From Vicinamibacterales bacterium (GTDB lineage: Bacteria > Acidobacteriota > Vicinamibacteria > Vicinamibacterales > 2-12-FULL-66-21), in the NCBI GenBank assembly GCA_036496585.1, contig DASXLB010000072.1, forward strand, positions 1 through 64,000: a stretch of DNA of 64,000 nucleotides, given 5' to 3'. The position numbers and the translations under genes are program-made. Each line of letters opens with the position of its first letter. Within the stretch, counting starts at the first letter, position 1. Under the pieces are notes generated by a model that was not told the DNA's origin, searched no databases, and was given only the letters and a program-made list of their open reading frames with translations. This document shows, in pieces, positions 30,090 to 38,109 of this stretch.

Positions 30090-33000
30090 TCATTTGACCG
30101 TCGTCGCAACGGTCGCCGCGTTGTTCAGGGGCTTCGGATCGCGCGTATCGGCGACCACGGCGGCGGCCGCGACGACCAGACCTGCTCTTGACACTTTCAC
30201 CCTGACCGTGAAGGTGAGCGACTGGCCCGAGGCCAACGTCGGCACGCACCACGCCCAGACGTCGTTGGTGCCGATCGCGGGTTGCGGCGTCGCGGACACG
30301 AGAGACGTACCCGGGCCGGCGAGCAGGGCAACCAGCGCGTTCGATGCGCCGGCCGGCCCATTGTTCTTGACGATCACGGTATAGGCGAACGTCGAGCCTT
30401 TCGTCGTGGCGCCCGGAGCGCTCAGGGTGACCGAGAGATCGGCCGACTTGTTCGCCGCGGCGGTCACTGTCACCGCGAAAGGACCCACGACGGCATCGGG
30501 AGTGACGCCGTTCGACGCGACGACACTGTAGTTGAACGTCGTCGTGCCCGACGGCGGCGTTCCCGTCAGGGCGCCCGTCGTGGCATCGAGAGTCAGCCAC
30601 GCGGGTGCGTTGGAGAGAGCAAACGCTGGAGCGGGGATACCGCTGGCTGCGAAGGTGTACGAGTACGCCGCACCGGCGGTTGCGGTCAACGGTGGCGCGG
30701 CGGCGGTGAACTGCGGCGCCGAGTGAGCTGCCGTGACGACGGCCGTGGACTGCGTCGTCTGCGAGAAGCCACCGCTGAATACGGTGATGGCGACGGGATA
30801 GGTCCCGCCCGCGGCCCACGTGTGTGTGCCGGTGACGACGAACGTGCCGCCGCTCGAAAGCAACCCCCCGACCGACACCTGGTTGTCTCCCCAGTGGACC
30901 GTCGCCGAATACTCATTCAAGGTGTCTTGCGCGCCGATCGGCGGGAACGTGGCCACTGTTCCGGCAAACATCGAACCGGCGGTCGCCTGAATCGCTGGCG
31001 CGGTCACCGTCAGGACGGGCGTCGGGACGATCGCGGCCAGCATGTATTCGCCAAGTCTGGTCAGCCGAACCGTGATGGTGTGCGACACGAGATCGACCGC
31101 GCAGGCGGTGCACGGAGACTGATCGACCCACGCCGTGCCGCTCCACCAGTACAGGCTGAGCCTCGAGGCGTCGCGAATTCGCGCCGCAAGAAGATCGGTG
31201 TCGCGAAACACGAGAGTCGCCAGCGGCGCGTCTACGAGCGTCGTCACGGGCGCGCCCGACAAGGCGTCCACCGCCGTCAGTGTGAAGTCGAGTCCCGCGA
31301 ACCTGAGCGCTCCGACCGGCCCCGTCGGTGTATCGGTCTCGGTGTAGGCGAATGTCGAGATCGCTGGTGTCACGTCTGCCGGCAGGCTGATCTGCCCGCG
31401 TCCATTCGGCAGCAGCAGGGTCGTTTGAGCCGCCGCCCCTTCGGAAGGGGAACCGTTCGTCGATGCGGTCGGCACCGCTGCGGCATCTGCCGCGGTTGGA
31501 GTCGGCTCGTCGTCAACCCGCGGTCCGCCCGGCCCAGGGTCGTCGCCGAGAGGTGCCACCTGTGGTGTCACGGTGACATGGAATGGCTGCGTGTCGTCGA
31601 AGCCGACCGCATTCGTCGCCACTACGGAGTAATCGAACGACGTCGTGCCGACAGGTGGTGTTCCGGTCAAGTGGCCGGAATCCTCGTCGATGGAGAGCCA
31701 GGACGGCCCGAACATCTTCAGAGAGAAGGTGGGATCGGGCGAACCCAACGCGGCGAACGTGTAGGTGTACGGCACACCTTCGAAAGCGACGGTTGGCGGG
31801 CTGGCGAGCGTGAGCAGCGGCGCGCTCGGGGGATCGGGCGCGGTGGCGCCGCCGCCGTTCCCGCTCGTGCTCGCAGCGGGACAGCCAGCCGCCGCCGCAT
31901 TGGGGCCCAGGTCGATCGCCGCCGGCCAGCCCGCAACCTGCGCAGTGAACGTGGCCGGGCCGGCCGACAGGGTGATGGCCGTTGCCGGCAGGCCTCCTGC
32001 GCTCTTGAGCGCCGGAGCGGGCGTCCGAGTCGAGTAGAGCGTAATCGTCACGGGGTTTGCCGGCGCCGGATCGGTCGGGTCGGTGTGCTGATCGACCAGT
32101 CCGAGAACGTCACCACACGGCGAGAACTGCACCCAGGTCGCGAGGCTCGACGTAAAGGGGAGTTGCTGGACGTCGGTGTTCGACGGCAGGCTGACCAGCG
32201 TCAGCATCGGGCTCGTGGCCGTCAGCGCGACATAGGTGAAGCTGCTGTCGTCGGGCGCGAATCCCCAGAATTGCGAAGATGCGCCTTTGTACGGCTTCGC
32301 CACCGGAGCATGAATGGGCTGCCAGTTGTGACTCACGACGGGCCCGGCACCCGATGCGATATTGAGGATGAGTGTGTCGCTGATCGGCGGCGGGGTACTC
32401 TGCAGCTGCGCGGTGAGCAGGTATGTGCCAAGCGGGCTGAACCCGACCGAGCCATTGGTCGAGCCGCCGCTGAGGATCGGAATGGGCGACGACCAGACTT
32501 TCGTTGCGGGGTGCGCGCCCACGAGGTTGTACAGCTCGATCGTATCGACGCCACCTGCCTGGTAGTGGACGACGAACAGCTTGCCGTCGGGGCTGAAGCC
32601 GTAGGCGTTCGACCAGTCGTCGGGCCAGGTTGTCACCGGCGGCGCCGTAAACGTCATCACCACAGCGTTGGCGGGGGTCCTGATCGTCAGGCTCGTGGGC
32701 GCGTTGAGGGGACCACCAACGACCAGTCTGAACGGGAATGCCGGTGGCGCGGTTTGCACGGGCGGGACGACAACCGGATCGACGAACAGGCCGGTCGCCG
32801 TGCAGCCGCAGGCGCCGGTCCCGCCGCTACCGCCTCCGCCGTTGCCGTTTACCTGCGCGGTTCCGGTGAGGTTGACGATCTGGGTCGACGGATTCGCCGC
32901 GTCGGTGAATGTGAGGACGGCCGTACGCGGGCCCGCAGCCGCCGGCGTGAACGCGACCGTCACGACGCACGTGCCACCGCTGGGCACGCTCATATTCGAG

Positions 33001-36000
33001 CACTGGTCGGACACGATCGAAAAGTCGGCGGCGTTGATCCCGCCGAGCGCCACCGAGACGACTGCAACCGATCGGGTGGCTGGATTGGTGAGCGTCAGCC
33101 TCGTCGACTGGCTGGACGTTCCGACGGTGGTGTTCGGGAATCCGGCCGACGCGGGTGCCACCGCCGGCGCCGGCTGAGGCGTGAACTCCTCGAGCCGGAC
33201 GACCTGCGGCGAGAAGGCGTCGTTGTCGTTGATGACCAGCGTGGCCGCATGGCTGCCGGCGCTCGTTGGCCTCGACACGACCCACACGACGCACGACGTT
33301 CCGGGTGCCAGCGTGGTCCCCGAACACCGGTCGTCGATGACGAAATTACTGCCGTCAGCCGCCGCCAGCGTCACGCTCGATACGGCGAGCGGCGCCGTGC
33401 CGGTGCTGCGGATGTAGACGGCGCGCGCCGGCGAGGCGACGCCCACCGGCGAAGAGGGGAAGCCCAGGAGCCTCGGCGTGACGAACCCGCGGGCTGGCCC
33501 GCCGCCGATATCGAAGCGTCCGACCGCCCCAGGCGGTGCGTTGAACCAGATGCCTTCGTCGGATCCGCCGGCCAGGTATCCGACGTTCTGCGCCGGAACC
33601 GGATACGGGGTGACGACTCCATTGGCCGTGTCGAGCGCGATCAAAGACGGGATGAAGGCGCTGCCATCGAACGTCGAGCCCAGTGCCCAGATTCGGCCAT
33701 CGGCGCCAGCCGTGATCCCCGAGCACCCGACCGTCCACACCGGCAGGGCCAGGGCGATGGGCGTTCGGACGATCTCGCCCGAATTGGCGGCCACCGCGAA
33801 GCGAGCCAGGCTGCACACGCCGTTGCCGGAGGTCAGGAGCGCATAGAGGTTACCGTCCGCGCCGAGCGCGGCGGCACGTGGGTCGGAGGGCGTCGCCGTG
33901 AAATCGATCGCCAGGCCATTGGTGGCGAGTCTCAGGAAACCGCTCGGGGTTCTCGACGGGTTGCCGTCCGTGTTCGCGAGTCCGATCCAGGTCGTGCCAT
34001 CGGGGCCGGCGGTCACGAACGACGGGTCGGCGCAGATGCTGCGTGCGTTGGCCGCGAGCCAGGCGGTCGTCACGCTGTAATCGACGGGCGCCTTCCCGGC
34101 CGCGTACTTCGTCACGAGGACGTCGCCGCCGCAGGCCCGCGCCTTCGCGTACCAGAAGGCATCGTCTGGGCCGCTGCCGACGGGGCCGAGCACGCCCGAC
34201 TGGGGGTACTGCTGTTTGGAATTGCCCGAGGCAATGTCGAGCCACGCCGGGAAGCCCGGGGCACGCGTCTCGAGATAGGCGTACGAGCCGTCGGGCAGAG
34301 ACGTCAACCCGGAGGGAATCCATCCGCCTGACTGCACCGCTCCCGGGACTTCCTGCACGCCGGCGGTCGCCGACACGCGGCCGATCCCCGGGGGAGAGTC
34401 GCGCGAACCGGCCTCGTCGAACAAGACCGACCCGTCTGCGGCTGGCGCGAGTTCACGCGGCTGCGCCGCGACCGACGTGCAATGGAGGGCGCCTTGGAAC
34501 GGCGCGGCGGCCCTGGCCACGCCGGTTCCGCTCAGCAGCACCGCCTGCTGACCTCCTGCCGCGTTGTCGGAAAACGACAACGTTGCGGTCGAGGCGCAGG
34601 CCAGAATCGGAGCGAACGTGACGATCAGGGAGCACGACTGACCTGGCGGGAGTACCGCCCCGCCACAGGTGTTGGCGCTGATGGCAAAATCGCCGGGCTG
34701 ATTGCCGCCCAACGTTATGCCGGTCACGGAGAGCGGCCCGGATCCCGTACTGCCGAGCGTCACGGTGACGCCGCTCGACGCGCTGCCGACCGCGATCTGA
34801 CCGAACGCCACCGCCGTTGGCGCGAGCTGCGCCGCCGTGAGCGGGGTCACACCGGAGCCGCTGAGCGTCACCGTCTGCGGGGACCCGGCCGCGTCGTCGT
34901 TGACCTGGAGAGTGGCCGAGCGCGGACCGAGACCGGTCGGCTCGAACGCCAGGACGATCTGACACGTTTGGCCCGCCGCTATCGGCCTGCTGGCGCAGGA
35001 ATCGGCCACGATGGTGAAATCCCCCGGATTCGCGCCGGCGACCGCAGTGGTGCCGAATGACGCCGGCCCGGATGCCGTTGCCGTCACGGTGATCGGCGTG
35101 GACACGGCACCAAGCGCCTGCGCGCCGAAGTCGAGGGTCGTCGCGTCGAGCGTCACGCCGCCGGCGGAACCCTGCACACGGCGGATCACGCCGTTGCCCG
35201 AGTCGGCGATGAACAGGGCTCCGGCCGCGTCGATCGCGAGCCCCTCCGGATGATTGAACGTCGCGCTGGTCGCCGGTCCGCCGTCGCCGGAGTAGCCGAT
35301 GCCGTCGGACCCGAGTCCGGCGACGCGGTTGACGCTGATCAGCGCGTCTCCCGCGCACAACAAGCGGCCGTCGTCAGGTGTGAGCCGGTATATCGAGTGG
35401 GCCCTGCCGTCTTCACTGACATACACGCGGCCCAGGGCGTCGATAGCCAACCCTCCCCACGATCGCACGCTTCCGGAAGGAAAGTCCGTCCAGTAGACGA
35501 GGCCGTCTCCATTGCATGAGATCTGGCCGTTGAAGTCGTCGGCATAGGCGACGTTGTCGTCGGCGTCGACGAGCAGGCCGCGGGATCCCGCGCTCGCATC
35601 GAACGTGTCGATGCTGCCGTTGGCGGTGACGACTCTGACGACGTGGACGTCGTTTTCCCCGATCCAGACGCTGCCCCGTGAATCGACCGCCACAGAGACG
35701 GGGCCGTTGAGCGCCGCTGTCGTCGCCGCCTGATGGTCGCCGTCGCTGATGCCGTAGCGCACCCCGGTCCCTGCGAACGTGCTGATGATTTCGTCGCCGG
35801 CACCGGTCACGAGGCCATCGGCGCCCGCGGCGATCCGGCGCACGACGCTGGCGCACGGATCGGCGACGAAGAGGTCGCCGCCCTGACCAAAGGCGAGTCC
35901 GGCGGGGCAGTTCAGACGGGCCGCGACCGCGGGCGAGTGATCGCCGGTCGACCCGGGGACGCCGCTGCCGGCCACGGTGGTGACTGCGTGAGTGATGGCA

Positions 36001-37310
36001 TCGCGACGGCGTACGCGGGCGTTGCCGGAATCGGAGAAAAACAGGTTGCCGGCGTGGTCGATGACCAAGTAGGAAGGCTGATTGACAGCGCTGCCGCCTG
36101 GCAGGCCGTCGCCCACATAGTCGGGACCAGTCTGGACCGCGCTGCTGATGGTTTGCGCCAGCGAGACGCGACGCAGGCGGTTGTTCTGCGAATCGACGAC
36201 GAGCAGGTTCCCAGCCGCATCGACCGCGACGCCCGTTGGAAACGCCAGCGCCGCGCCGATCGCGGCGGCGCCGTCGCCGGCGTGTCCCGCCACGCCGACG
36301 CCGGCCACGGTCGCCAGCTGGTTCGACGCGGCCAACAGGACGCGGACGCGCTGGTTCGAGGTGTCGGCGATGAAGAGGTTGCCGACGCCGTCGAAGGCAA
36401 GGCCGGTCGGCATGAACAGACGGCCAGCCGTCGCCGCGCCGCCATCACCAGAGAAACCGGGCGTCGTGGTGCCCGCCACCGTCGAGATGATCTCGCTCGT
36501 ATCGACCCGCCGCACGACGTTGTTCCCGGTGTCGGCGATGAAAAGGTTGCCGACACCGTCGAAGGCGAGGCCGCGCGGATGATTCAGCTTGGCGTCGATG
36601 GCGGGGCCGTTGTCGCCGGCGTAGCCGAAGGGGTTGTACCAGTCGCCGTCGAGGAAGATCGACGGACTGCCAGGGTTGCCGCCCGCCGCCAGATAGACGA
36701 CGGTATCGGCGGTGCCGTCGATCCGGCCGCCGCCCTCCGTGCTGATCCGGTAGACGATGTCCCATGCTTCGTCGGCCACGAAGAGATCGCCGCTGCCCGG
36801 TTGGAACGCGAGCGCCCCTGGTGCGGCGAGATAGGTGAACAACGCGTCGTCGCCCTCGATGTCCTGCGGGTTGACCCTTCGGGATTGATTGCCGGCCACC
36901 GTGACGACTCTGCCCGACGCCACGTCGATGCGGCGGATCTGATGGGTGCTCGGTTCGGAGAAGAAGATGCTGCCGCCGGCGTCGATGGCGAGGCCGTTGC
37001 GGCCGGGGAAGACCGCGGCCTGCAGCGCCGGCACGTCGTCGCCGGTCGATCCGCCGGCGAGGCCGGCGATTCGTGTCGTCGTGGTCCCGCTGAGGCGGTA
37101 AATCGCGCCCGGCCTGTCGGTCGCGAAATAGACGGCGCCGGAGTTGCGGTCGACGGCGACGGCGATGACCTCCGGATTTCCCACGACAGTCGTGACGACC
37201 GATTGGGCCGCCGTCGGTGCGGTGAGGCACGCCCAGCTCAGCACCATTAGAGCGGCGCGAAGCGCCCCCTGCCCCCAGCTTTTGCCTTGTCGTGTCGCGG
37301 TCGAGTTCAT
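30090..37310 (-). CDS. Giant secreted NHL-repeat / choice-of-anchor D / Ig-like / DUF11 protein
   Basis: A 2406-residue exported protein. Signal peptide about 1-36. Then many NHL repeats (about 40-720, units like NHPRGLAFDGVGNLFIADTGNNVVRRV), two ASH-type choice-of-anchor D modules (about 725-940), a virginiamycin-B-lyase-like propeller (about 960-1290), two more ASH modules (about 1300-1500), a TolB/WD-like propeller (about 1530-1770), a putative Ig domain (about 1810-1880), PKD-like and Ig modules (about 2110-2270) and a C-terminal DUF11 domain (about 2285-2400). It looks like a modular surface or binding protein; no catalytic motif is visible. GGAGGG precedes ATG 37310. A large palindrome lies 33 bp upstream. 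Confidence 0.85.
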   Translation of the reverse strand: MNSTATRQGKSWGQGALRAALMVLSWACLTAPTAAQSVVTTVVGNPEVIAVAVDRNSGAVYFATDRPGAIYRLSGTTTTRIAGLAGGSTGDDVPALQAAVFPGRNGLAIDAGGSIFFSEPSTHQIRRIDVASGRVVTVAGNQSRRVNPQDIEGDDALFTYLAAPGALAFQPGSGDLFVADEAWDIVYRISTEGGGRIDGTADTVVYLAAGGNPGSPSIFLDGDWYNPFGYAGDNGPAIDAKLNHPRGLAFDGVGNLFIADTGNNVVRRVDTSEIISTVAGTTTPGFSGDGGAATAGRLFMPTGLAFDGVGNLFIADTSNQRVRVLLAASNQLATVAGVGVAGHAGDGAAAIGAALAFPTGVAVDAAGNLLVVDSQNNRLRRVSLAQTISSAVQTGPDYVGDGLPGGSAVNQPSYLVIDHAGNLFFSDSGNARVRRRDAITHAVTTVAGSGVPGSTGDHSPAVAARLNCPAGLAFGQGGDLFVADPCASVVRRIAAGADGLVTGAGDEIISTFAGTGVRYGISDGDHQAATTAALNGPVSVAVDSRGSVWIGENDVHVVRVVTANGSIDTFDASAGSRGLLVDADDNVAYADDFNGQISCNGDGLVYWTDFPSGSVRSWGGLAIDALGRVYVSEDGRAHSIYRLTPDDGRLLCAGDALISVNRVAGLGSDGIGYSGDGGPATSATFNHPEGLAIDAAGALFIADSGNGVIRRVQGSAGGVTLDATTLDFGAQALGAVSTPITVTATASGPASFGTTAVAGANPGDFTIVADSCASRPIAAGQTCQIVLAFEPTGLGPRSATLQVNDDAAGSPQTVTLSGSGVTPLTAAQLAPTAVAFGQIAVGSASSGVTVTLGSTGSGPLSVTGITLGGNQPGDFAISANTCGGAVLPPGQSCSLIVTFAPILACASTATLSFSDNAAGGQQAVLLSGTGVARAAAPFQGALHCTSVAAQPRELAPAADGSVLFDEAGSRDSPPGIGRVSATAGVQEVPGAVQSGGWIPSGLTSLPDGSYAYLETRAPGFPAWLDIASGNSKQQYPQSGVLGPVGSGPDDAFWYAKARACGGDVLVTKYAAGKAPVDYSVTTAWLAANARSICADPSFVTAGPDGTTWIGLANTDGNPSRTPSGFLRLATNGLAIDFTATPSDPRAAALGADGNLYALLTSGNGVCSLARFAVAANSGEIVRTPIALALPVWTVGCSGITAGADGRIWALGSTFDGSAFIPSLIALDTANGVVTPYPVPAQNVGYLAGGSDEGIWFNAPPGAVGRFDIGGGPARGFVTPRLLGFPSSPVGVASPARAVYIRSTGTAPLAVSSVTLAAADGSNFVIDDRCSGTTLAPGTSCVVWVVSRPTSAGSHAATLVINDNDAFSPQVVRLEEFTPQPAPAVAPASAGFPNTTVGTSSQSTRLTLTNPATRSVAVVSVALGGINAADFSIVSDQCSNMSVPSGGTCVVTVAFTPAAAGPRTAVLTFTDAANPSTQIVNLTGTAQVNGNGGGGSGGTGACGCTATGLFVDPVVVPPVQTAPPAFPFRLVVGGPLNAPTSLTIRTPANAVVMTFTAPPVTTWPDDWSNAYGFSPDGKLFVVHYQAGGVDTIELYNLVGAHPATKVWSSPIPILSGGSTNGSVGFSPLGTYLLTAQLQSTPPPISDTLILNIASGAGPVVSHNWQPIHAPVAKPYKGASSQFWGFAPDDSSFTYVALTATSPMLTLVSLPSNTDVQQLPFTSSLATWVQFSPCGDVLGLVDQHTDPTDPAPANPVTITLYSTRTPAPALKSAGGLPATAITLSAGPATFTAQVAGWPAAIDLGPNAAAAGCPAASTSGNGGGATAPDPPSAPLLTLASPPTVAFEGVPYTYTFAALGSPDPTFSLKMFGPSWLSIDEDSGHLTGTPPVGTTSFDYSVVATNAVGFDDTQPFHVTVTPQVAPLGDDPGPGGPRVDDEPTPTAADAAAVPTASTNGSPSEGAAAQTTLLLPNGRGQISLPADVTPAISTFAYTETDTPTGPVGALRFAGLDFTLTAVDALSGAPVTTLVDAPLATLVFRDTDLLAARIRDASRLSLYWWSGTAWVDQSPCTACAVDLVSHTITVRLTRLGEYMLAAIVPTPVLTVTAPAIQATAGSMFAGTVATFPPIGAQDTLNEYSATVHWGDNQVSVGGLLSSGGTFVVTGTHTWAAGGTYPVAITVFSGGFSQTTQSTAVVTAAHSAPQFTAAAPPLTATAGAAYSYTFAASGIPAPAFALSNAPAWLTLDATTGALTGTPPSGTTTFNYSVVASNGVTPDAVVGPFAVTVTAAANKSADLSVTLSAPGATTKGSTFAYTVIVKNNGPAGASNALVALLAGPGTSLVSATPQPAIGTNDVWAWCVPTLASGQSLTFTVRVKVSRAGLVVAAAAVVADTRDPKPLNNAATVATTVK

Positions 37311-37342
37311 CCAACCCTCCAGCTGTGATCGGTCCCATGAGA

Positions 37343-37412
37343 GAGCGCGTCAACTGCGGTGGAACCGGATCACGGTCGCGGGTGATCCGCTTGCCTGGCG
37401 GTTGACGCGTTC
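37343..37412. repeat. Nested imperfect palindrome (about 64-70 bp)
   Basis: Outer arms CGCGTCAAC (37346-37354) and GTTGACGCG (37401-37409) are perfect inverted repeats. Inner arms CGGATCAC (37366-37373) and GTGATCCG (37382-37389) are also perfect, around an 8-base loop. The two linkers between inner and outer arms are both exactly 11 bases and partly complementary. In total 22 of 28 positions can pair, plus two wobbles, and pairing continues a few bases outward. It lies between the divergent giant protein gene and the sigma factor gene, so it may be an operator pair, a leader-RNA hairpin, or a small palindromic element. Confidence 0.7.
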
Positions 37413-37519
37413 CTTCCTGAGGCGGCGTGTCAGGGGGCTGGCCTTTCCGCTCACGCCGCGACGGCTGCGCTCGCGTCGGCCAGGGGACGCCGGGAGGGGC
37501 GGTGGTATGCTCGCCGAAA

Positions 37520-38107
37520 ATGGCGGATTCGAGCTCCGGGGCGGATATCACCACCCTGTTGCGGCGCTGGCAGGAGGGAGACGCGCAGGCGCTCACCGAC
37601 CTTACGCCATTGGTCTACCGCGAACTGCACGGCATCGCCGTGCGTTATCTCTCCCGCGAGCGTACCGGCCACACGCTCCAGAGCACCGCGCTCGTCCACG
37701 AGACGTTTCTCAAACTGGTCGACCAGAATCGTGTCGACTGGCAGAGCCGCACCCATTTTTTTGGCGTGGCGGCACAGCTGATGCGCCGGATCCTGGTCGA
37801 TCACGCCAGGCGTACGGGGCGCGTCAAGCGCGGCGCGCACGTCCTCAAGGTCTCGCTCGACGACAATGTGGACGCCGCCGGCACCGACGCCCTGGACCCG
37901 GCCGACATCCTGACGCTCGACGAGGCCCTGGTCGCGCTGGAAGCGGTGGACCCGCGGCAGTGCCGGATCGTGGAGCTGCGGTTCTTCGCCGGACTGACCG
38001 TTGAGGAGACGGCGGAGGCGATGAAACTCTCGGCCGGCACGATCAAGCGCGAATGGGCCGTCGCCCGGGCGTGGCTCTATCGACAAGTGACCACGGGACC
38101 CGAGTGA
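37520..38107 (+). CDS. RNA polymerase sigma factor, ECF-like (TIGR02999 type)
   Basis: A 195-residue sigma factor of the TIGR02999 group. Region 2 includes LVYRELHGIAVRYLSRER and HTLQSTALVHETFLKLVDQ, then the hallmark HFFGVAAQLMRRILVDHARR. Region 4 is at about 135-185 (DPRQCRIVELRFFAGLTVEETAEAMKLSAGTIKREWAVARAWL). ATG 37520 gives the usual family length. The stop overlaps a GTG of the downstream TPR kinase (GTGA at 38104-38107), so the two are coupled. This sigma/TPR-kinase pair is a recurrent layout in Acidobacteriota and Planctomycetes; it suggests phosphorylation control of the sigma factor or its target. Confidence 0.92.
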   Translation: MADSSSGADITTLLRRWQEGDAQALTDLTPLVYRELHGIAVRYLSRERTGHTLQSTALVHETFLKLVDQNRVDWQSRTHFFGVAAQLMRRILVDHARRTGRVKRGAHVLKVSLDDNVDAAGTDALDPADILTLDEALVALEAVDPRQCRIVELRFFAGLTVEETAEAMKLSAGTIKREWAVARAWLYRQVTTGPE

Positions 38108-38109
38108 AG

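Noticed and set aside
30532..30538. TTGAACG half-site resembling the TetR operator
   Set aside because: It lies inside a coding region and the second half-site is out of register, so it does not form the 16-bp palindrome.
30282..34331. A very long open frame (about 1349 codons) on the plus strand
   Set aside because: It is antisense to the giant secreted protein gene, is extremely rich in Arg/Gly, and shows no domain; it is a by-product of high GC content.
35900..37100. Repetitive DNA that could suggest a CRISPR or tandem-repeat array
   Set aside because: The repetition comes from protein-level NHL repeats in a coding frame; there are no constant repeats with unique spacers.
37355..37400. 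The large palindrome read as an intrinsic terminator
   Set aside because: It has no T-run on either side and lies upstream, not downstream, of both flanking genes.
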